Assembly: GCA_946402595.1 (NCBI GenBank)
Contig: CAMIWY010000051.1
Span: forward strand, 1-8,489
Origin: an uncultured Clostridia bacterium
GTDB lineage: Bacteria > Bacillota > Clostridia > Peptostreptococcales > Anaerovoracaceae
DNA length: 8,489 nucleotides
Reading direction: 5' to 3'
Shown: positions 6,133 through 8,489 of the stretch, in pieces
Layout: every line of letters starts with the position of its first letter
Numbering within the stretch: the first letter of the stretch is position 1
The notes under the pieces: generated by a model
Told to the model about the DNA's origin: nothing
Database searches by the model: none
What the model saw: only the letters and a program-made list of their open reading frames with translations
Position numbers and translations under genes: made by a program

Positions 6133-6249
6133 TGACAACGGGGACGGTTCTCTTTGTCATATTCTGTCATCAAGTGTCAACGGGGACGTTCCTTTTTGAC
6201 ACACTTTTGTGGTAAGAAAGATGACAATGAGAACCGTCCCCACTGTCAT
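6133..6249. repeat. Palindromic REP/MITE-like element with GGGGACGGTTCTC motif
   Basis: Three copies of a 27-29-base unit lie within 117 bp. Copy 1 (6133-6160) and copy 2 (6174-6202, GGGGACGTTCC) are direct; copy 3 (6221-6249) is inverted. The outer copies are near-perfect inverted repeats, so the whole element can fold into one long hairpin, as REPIN-type elements do. Each copy is bounded by TGACA/TGTCA ends. I recall similar GGGGACGGTTCT motifs scattered near REP-associated Y1 (IS200-like) transposase genes in many bacteria; no transposase is in this window. It lies directly behind the prdF terminator and ahead of the next promoter. Confidence 0.75.
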
Positions 6250-6279
6250 CAAAATTTGCAGTCTCTGAACAGCAATATA

Positions 6280-6288
6280 TGATATAAT
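6280..6288 (+). promoter_or_regulatory. Extended -10 promoter directly before the 6295 ORF
   Basis: TGATATAAT is a perfect extended -10 box (TG-N-TATAAT, hexamer 6283-6288). The best -35 candidate, TTGCAG (6256-6261), is 21 bases away, too far, but extended -10 promoters can act without one. The predicted start lies at about 6295, the ATG of the next ORF itself, which would make the mRNA leaderless. Confidence 0.5.
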
Positions 6289-6294
6289 GCTCGC

Positions 6295-6699
6295 ATGAAT
6301 GATGTTATGCGCCGTAAGACCATCAACATGATCGCGCTGCTGGTAGTAGTACTCGCGATGACTGCGGGACTTGCAAGCCCCGCTACTTGTGATGACTTCT
6401 ACAACAAACTGCAGGGTATCAGCAACACCACGAGCGAGATCCACGCTATTACCGAGAGGTCGCAGCACGACTGCATCGTGGATGAGACGACTGCACATCA
6501 TTCGATCGCTTATCATCTGCAGCGGAATGCTGGCAGCACTCTTGCAGGCACCGCTCTTCACAGCAAAACGGATACAGCCGCTCTGCTGTTCTCGGGAAGA
6601 AGCCTCTCAGGTTTCCTGACGCTCCTTACGCCGCGGAAACTCTGCAGTTCTTCAGTCTTCTTCAGTTCCTACATACATCTCAAAGACGGACAAAAGTAA
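6295..6699 (+). CDS. Small protein with N-terminal signal/membrane segment, unknown function
   Basis: This 134-residue product is not recognised. Residues 5-9 (MRRKT) are positive, 10-27 form a hydrophobic core (INMIALLVVVLAMTAGLA), and LASPA|T resembles a signal peptidase I site near 30-31, so it is probably exported or anchored by one helix. The remainder is rich in Ser, Thr, His and Ala, with four Cys in all (C32, C60 and two in the last third). A second moderately hydrophobic patch (about 95-110) precedes the polar C-terminus SSYIHLKDGQK. No Shine-Dalgarno site precedes the ATG at 6295 or the Met at codon 5 (6307); the -10 box ends 6 bases before 6295, so translation may be leaderless. 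It stands alone between a MITE-like element and repeats. A decayed gene is possible. The signal-like N-terminus is the main support for coding. Confidence 0.5.
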   Translation: MNDVMRRKTINMIALLVVVLAMTAGLASPATCDDFYNKLQGISNTTSEIHAITERSQHDCIVDETTAHHSIAYHLQRNAGSTLAGTALHSKTDTAALLFSGRSLSGFLTLLTPRKLCSSSVFFSSYIHLKDGQK

Positions 6700-6731
6700 C
6701 TGAATAACGTCTGCTGCGCACAGCGCGCTTC

Positions 6732-6827
6732 TTTGCATGCTTTTGCATGCCTGTTTACGTGCATGATTCCGTGCATATTTGCGTGCCTGTTTGCGTGGCG
6801 TTTTTACGTTACCGGTTTACGATACCG
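6732..6827 (+). repeat. Degenerate short tandem repeats (TTTGCGTGC-like units)
   Basis: About eight units of 9-15 bases follow one another, each starting with a T-run and a GCATGC, ACGTGC or GCGTGC core: for example TTTGCATGC (6732-6740), TTTACGTGCATGA (6754-6766), TTTGCGTGCCTG (6778-6789) and TTTGCGTGGCG (6790-6800). A 62-codon frame over this stretch has no ribosome binding site and is not convincing as a gene. In the 6700-7080 gene-free stretch I see only this array and the inverted repeat that follows. Confidence 0.5.
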
Positions 6828-6935
6828 TTTTTTGAGGTACGCAAAATGACTTTGCCCACAGATTACCATCCGTATGTCAATATGGGATGTCTGATCGTAC
6901 CTGCAACAGGTGCGGATCTCTTTCCGTGCCTTTAA

Positions 6936-7048
6936 TCAGGAATGCCGCGGGCCATCCCTACTCAATCAGGGTCCCGTCAAACAATATAACGCATACTCAA
7001 TACCTAAAACCTCTAGATAAAACTGCCCGCGGCATTTCGGGATCCTGA
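6936..7048. repeat. Large inverted repeat / possible structured RNA or MITE
   Basis: AATGCCGCGGGC (6941-6952) and GCCCGCGGCATT (7025-7036) are perfect 12-base GC-rich inverted arms separated by 72 bases. Outside them TCAGG (6936-6940) pairs with CCTGA (7044-7048) across a 7-base bulge. The interior holds a small CCCT/AGGG hairpin and TACTCAAT twice. No T-run follows on either strand, so it is not a simple terminator. A structured RNA, a cruciform site or a small mobile element would all fit. Confidence 0.5.
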
Positions 7049-7084
7049 CAGCATACATCCTTCAATAAGTATTGTTTCTCGCGG

Positions 7085-7113
7085 TTGACTTTTGAATATC
7101 TCTGATGTATCAT
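7085..7113 (+). promoter_or_regulatory. Promoter of tRNA-Arg
   Basis: TTGACT (7085-7090) and TATCAT (7108-7113) are separated by the optimal 17 bases. The predicted start near 7120 would leave a 15-base leader ahead of the tRNA. Confidence 0.75.
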
Positions 7114-7134
7114 AGTGAAGTCGCGAAACGACAT

Positions 7135-7211
7135 GCGCTCGTAGCTCAGCTGGATAGAGTGTCTGACTACGAATCAGAAGGTCTAGGGTTCGAATCCCTA
7201 CGGGCGCACCA
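7135..7211 (+). tRNA. tRNA-Arg (anticodon ACG)
   Basis: A complete 77-base tRNA, including an encoded CCA end (7209-7211). The acceptor stem is GCGCTCG/CGGGCGC with one wobble pair; the D-arm is GCTCAGCTGGATAGAGT; the anticodon stem is TCTGA/TCAGA around CTACGAA with ACG at 7169-7171; the T-arm is TAGGGTTCGAATCCCTA. The first anticodon base is normally edited to inosine by TadA, so this tRNA would read CGU, CGC and CGA. It is monocistronic, with its own promoter and terminator. Confidence 0.97.
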
Positions 7212-7212
7212 C

Positions 7213-7237
7213 AGCGAGCCGTAAGGCTCGCTTTTTT
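7213..7237 (+). terminator. Intrinsic terminator of tRNA-Arg
   Basis: AGCGAGCC (7213-7220) and GGCTCGCT (7225-7232) form a perfect stem closed by a GTAA loop and followed by a T-run to 7237. It begins one base after the CCA end. Confidence 0.95.
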
Positions 7238-7380
7238 CGTCTCCGGACTGGGGCGCTGATTGTATATTACTATGGATCTGTTTGGGAGAAGATTATTTGC
7301 ACTCCTCCCCCAATTGAATTAACAATATGTCAGTATGGCCCCGAGGGGCAAATATAGGGAAACATAATTAGGTGGTCCTT

Positions 7381-7473
7381 ATGAATAACAATCTGAAAAA
7401 ATTTGAAGAACTGATGAAAACTGATCCTGCTTTCCAGGAGAAGCTTCGTGAGGCGGCGGAGTCGGCGGTGTAG
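7381..7473 (+). CDS. 30-residue ORF resembling a Nif11-type RiPP leader (possibly truncated)
   Basis: The ORF encodes MNNNLKKFEELMKTDPAF and then QEKLREAAESAV. The pattern LKKF-x(4)-K-TDP-x-FQEKL-x-AA is that of the amphipathic helix opening Nif11-like leader peptides, which guide RiPP modification enzymes; known members are two to three times longer. An AGGTGG site (7370-7375) lies 5 bases before the ATG. Translation stops at TAG 7471-7473. In another frame, GGC GGC GGA from 7452 continues as GVGGVGCFGSGDPVHI to a TAG at 7506-7508, which looks like a double-glycine cleavage region plus a short core. A one-base indel at about 7450-7460 would join the two. It may thus be a frameshifted precursor gene or a genuine small peptide. 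No modification enzyme is in the window. The assignment rests on a short pattern read by eye. Confidence 0.45.
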   Translation: MNNNLKKFEELMKTDPAFQEKLREAAESAV

Positions 7474-7517
7474 GATGTTTCGGCAGCGGCGACCCGGTAC
7501 ATATCTAGAGACAGCAA

Positions 7518-7549
7518 GAGGGTGATCACCGGAGTGGTCACCCTCTTTT
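7518..7549 (+). terminator. Strong terminator between convergent genes
   Basis: GAGGGTGATCAC (7518-7529) pairs with GTGGTCACCCTC (7534-7545) as 12 pairs including one T-G wobble, with loop CGGA, followed by TTTT (7546-7549). It ends the plus-strand small ORF transcript. On the other strand it lies just past the rhodanese stop and could serve both directions, though the T-run there is poor. Confidence 0.85.
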
Positions 7550-7555
7550 CGTATT

Positions 7556-7891
7556 TCATATTTCAACCGGTCCTTCGTACCCTTCATATCCGCCGATGTT
7601 CTCGGCGCGGTCGTAGCCCATCTGCCTGAGGAAGGCCGCTGCCATCCCGCTTCTCGCTCCGCCGTAACAGTACATGCAGACGTGAACGGTCTTGTCAGGC
7701 AAAACGCTTTCCACGTACGCGCGGTTCTTCCTTCCGCACAGTGCGGCCTCAAGGTTGATCGCGCCCGGCACGTGCCCTTCTGCGTATTCTTCAGGTGTCC
7801 GCACGTCCACGAGCACAGCATTCTTGTATATCTTCATGTCCTCGAGCCCCTCGTTTATATCGAGCTCAGGAAGCTGTTCATAATAACCCAA
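7556..7891 (-). CDS. Single-domain rhodanese-like sulfurtransferase
   Basis: A 111-residue rhodanese domain protein, probably cytoplasmic, of the kind that carries persulfide sulfur or transfers it from thiosulfate or other donors. The domain is complete: LVDVRTPEEYAEGHVPGAINL (27-47, first residues LVDVR), then the active-site loop CYGGAR (Cys75-Arg80, a CxxGxR loop) and the C-terminal FLRQMGY...NIGGYEGY helix-turn. Cys72 precedes the catalytic cysteine as C-M-Y-C. The start is uncertain because no ATG exists. TTG at 7889-7891 follows GGAG (7903-7906) and gives the usual single-domain N-terminus (MGYYEQLPELDINEG). TTG at 7964-7966 would add 25 residues (MRAGKPAIFPGSLKK...) with a weaker AGGA site. 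The gene faces the small ORF across a shared terminator. Upstream is decayed ABC transporter sequence, so its original operon context seems lost. Its sulfur acceptor is unknown. Confidence 0.85.
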   Translation of the reverse strand: MGYYEQLPELDINEGLEDMKIYKNAVLVDVRTPEEYAEGHVPGAINLEAALCGRKNRAYVESVLPDKTVHVCMYCYGGARSGMAAAFLRQMGYDRAENIGGYEGYEGPVEI

Positions 7892-8025
7892 TTCCAGGAA
7901 TTCTCCTTTTCCGTAGTTTGCTTTTTTTAATGATCCGGGAAAGATGGCTGGCTTTCCGGCTCTCAATGTCTTTTCCTGCTGACTTTCTCGCCGCTCCAGT
8001 CAGACCATTTCCGGCCAGCGGCTGC

Positions 8026-8160
8026 TTATACCGACTGCCTCTTCATCAGCTCATGAAAGTATCCCTTCAGCTCCATGAGTTCATCGAACGTGCCCTCTTC
8101 GGCTATCCCGCCGGCCTTCAGCACGATGATCCTGCCGCACCCTATGCCTATGTCCGGGCC
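8026..8160 (-). pseudogene. C-terminal remnant of an ABC exporter ATPase
   Basis: Read on the minus strand from 8139 to the TAA at 8028-8026, the frame gives CGRIIVLKAGGIAEEGT and then FDELMELKGYFHELMKRQSV. This is the usual end of an ABC exporter nucleotide-binding domain (D-x-IIVL-K-x-G-x-I-x-EEGT-x-x-EL). The Walker A, signature and Walker B motifs should lie upstream. Instead, similarity stops near 8140 and an in-frame TAG (the serine dehydratase stop, 8196-8194) is reached 18 codons later. It has no start codon context of its own and is best read as a deletion remnant. After the TAA the same frame stays open for 20 more codons (ending WSDWSGEKVSRKRH) to a TGA at 7965-7963. Confidence 0.65.
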
Positions 8161-8193
8161 CGGCGGTTTCCGGCTGCTTTTGCAAGCTATATG

Positions 8194-8489
8194 CTACTTG
8201 GTAGGTGCCACATGCATGGCGCCCGGGCATACGTTGCACGCCATCGCGCAGCCGCCTTTGGCCGTCTCCCTGAGAGACTCCGGCAGCGACCTGCCTACAT
8301 CATAAGTTATCCTGATCATCTCATCAAGAGATATGTGCACGGTCACGCCTGCCATCGCCAGCTCTGCCGCCGTGAAAGCCCCGGCTGCGCCGATCGTGTT
8401 CCTCGTCTGGCAAGGCACCTCGACCAGCCCTCTCACCGGGTCGCACACGAGTCCGAGCAGGTTGGACAGAGCTATCGCCGCCGCATCGC
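8194..8489 (-). CDS. Iron-sulfur L-serine dehydratase, alpha chain, C-terminal part (runs off the window)
   Basis: L-serine dehydratase deaminates L-serine to pyruvate with an oxygen-sensitive [4Fe-4S] cluster, fitting an amino-acid fermenter. Only the last 98 or so codons are inside the window; the gene enters from beyond 8489. The segment DAAAIALSNLLGLVCDPV, then GLVEVPCQTRNTIGAAGAF, is diagnostic. The two cysteines, 11 residues apart, match two cluster ligands of the family, and SLPESLRETAKGG is the conserved C-terminal helix. The end is odd: after ETAKGG family members usually read LAATPTG and continue a little, but here the sequence is CAMACNVCPGAMHVAPTK and then TAG. The tail may be a true variant or the scar of the deletion that left the ABC fragment just downstream. 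The GTG at 8448-8446 is an internal Val codon, not a start. Whether it is a separate alpha chain or part of a one-chain enzyme cannot be seen. Confidence 0.85.
   Translation of the reverse strand, partial: DAAAIALSNLLGLVCDPVRGLVEVPCQTRNTIGAAGAFTAAELAMAGVTVHISLDEMIRITYDVGRSLPESLRETAKGGCAMACNVCPGAMHVAPTK

Noticed and set aside
6157..6561. 134-codon minus-strand ORF across the REP element
   Set aside because: It runs through the palindromic repeat, has no start signals and no recognisable features.
6371..6619. 82-codon plus-strand ORF overlapping 6295-6699
   Set aside because: Shadow frame without export signal or ribosome binding site; 6295 has the better N-terminus.
6732..6827. CRISPR array
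   Set aside because: Units are too short and too variable, with no separate spacers and no cas genes.
6747..6935. 62-codon plus-strand ORF
   Set aside because: It covers the degenerate repeat array, with no ribosome binding site and no family features.
7391..7404. Programmed -1 frameshift at the A-run of the Nif11-like ORF
   Set aside because: A -1 slip at CTG AAA AAA TTT meets a TGA a few codons later, so it cannot reach the Gly/Cys-rich frame.
7330..7821. 163-codon minus-strand ORF
   Set aside because: Overlaps the rhodanese gene in another frame and crosses the strong terminator at 7518-7549.

Overview
The window most likely comes from an anaerobic, amino-acid-fermenting member of the Clostridia (Firmicutes). 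The evidence is a D-proline reductase cluster of the Stickland type, strong AGGAGG-type ribosome binding sites and an in-frame UGA (selenocysteine) codon in prdB. Peptostreptococcales/Anaerovoracaceae-like organisms would fit, but the sequence alone does not settle the genus.

Layout. Positions 1-4551 hold a leftward (minus-strand) operon, read in the order prdC (4551-3172), prdA (2996-1128), a 92-aa prd-associated small protein (1101-823) and the selenoprotein gene prdB (816-91). The operon probably continues past position 1. A 442-bp AT-rich divergent control region (4552-4993) separates it from rightward prdF (proline racemase, 4994-6070), which ends in a clear intrinsic terminator. Together these genes would take up L-proline, racemise it to D-proline (PrdF), and reduce it to 5-aminovalerate with the pyruvoyl/selenocysteine enzyme PrdA/PrdB. 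PrdC, an RnfC-like protein, would deliver the electrons. No prdR regulator gene lies between prdC and prdA, although the control region carries a plausible sigma-54 promoter with an upstream dyad.

Positions 6130-7134 are accessory or intergenic. They hold a 117-bp REP/MITE-like palindromic element carrying the GGGGACGGTTCTC motif, an unrecognised small secreted or membrane protein gene (6295-6699) directly behind an extended -10 box, a patch of degenerate TTTGCGTGC-like repeats, and a large perfect inverted repeat (6936-7048). Next comes a complete tRNA-Arg(ACG) gene with its own promoter and terminator (7085-7237).

Positions 7241-8489 look like a decayed or rearranged region. A 30-codon ORF resembles the start of a Nif11-type RiPP leader, and a Gly/Cys-rich tail lies in another frame. 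A bidirectional terminator follows. On the minus strand are a single-domain rhodanese, a stranded C-terminal fragment of an ABC exporter ATPase, and the C-terminal part of an iron-sulfur L-serine dehydratase alpha chain that runs off the right edge.

The main cluster is a known system. The less familiar parts are its divergent arrangement and control region, the structured prdC-prdA spacer, the possible broken RiPP precursor and the palindromic intergenic elements.
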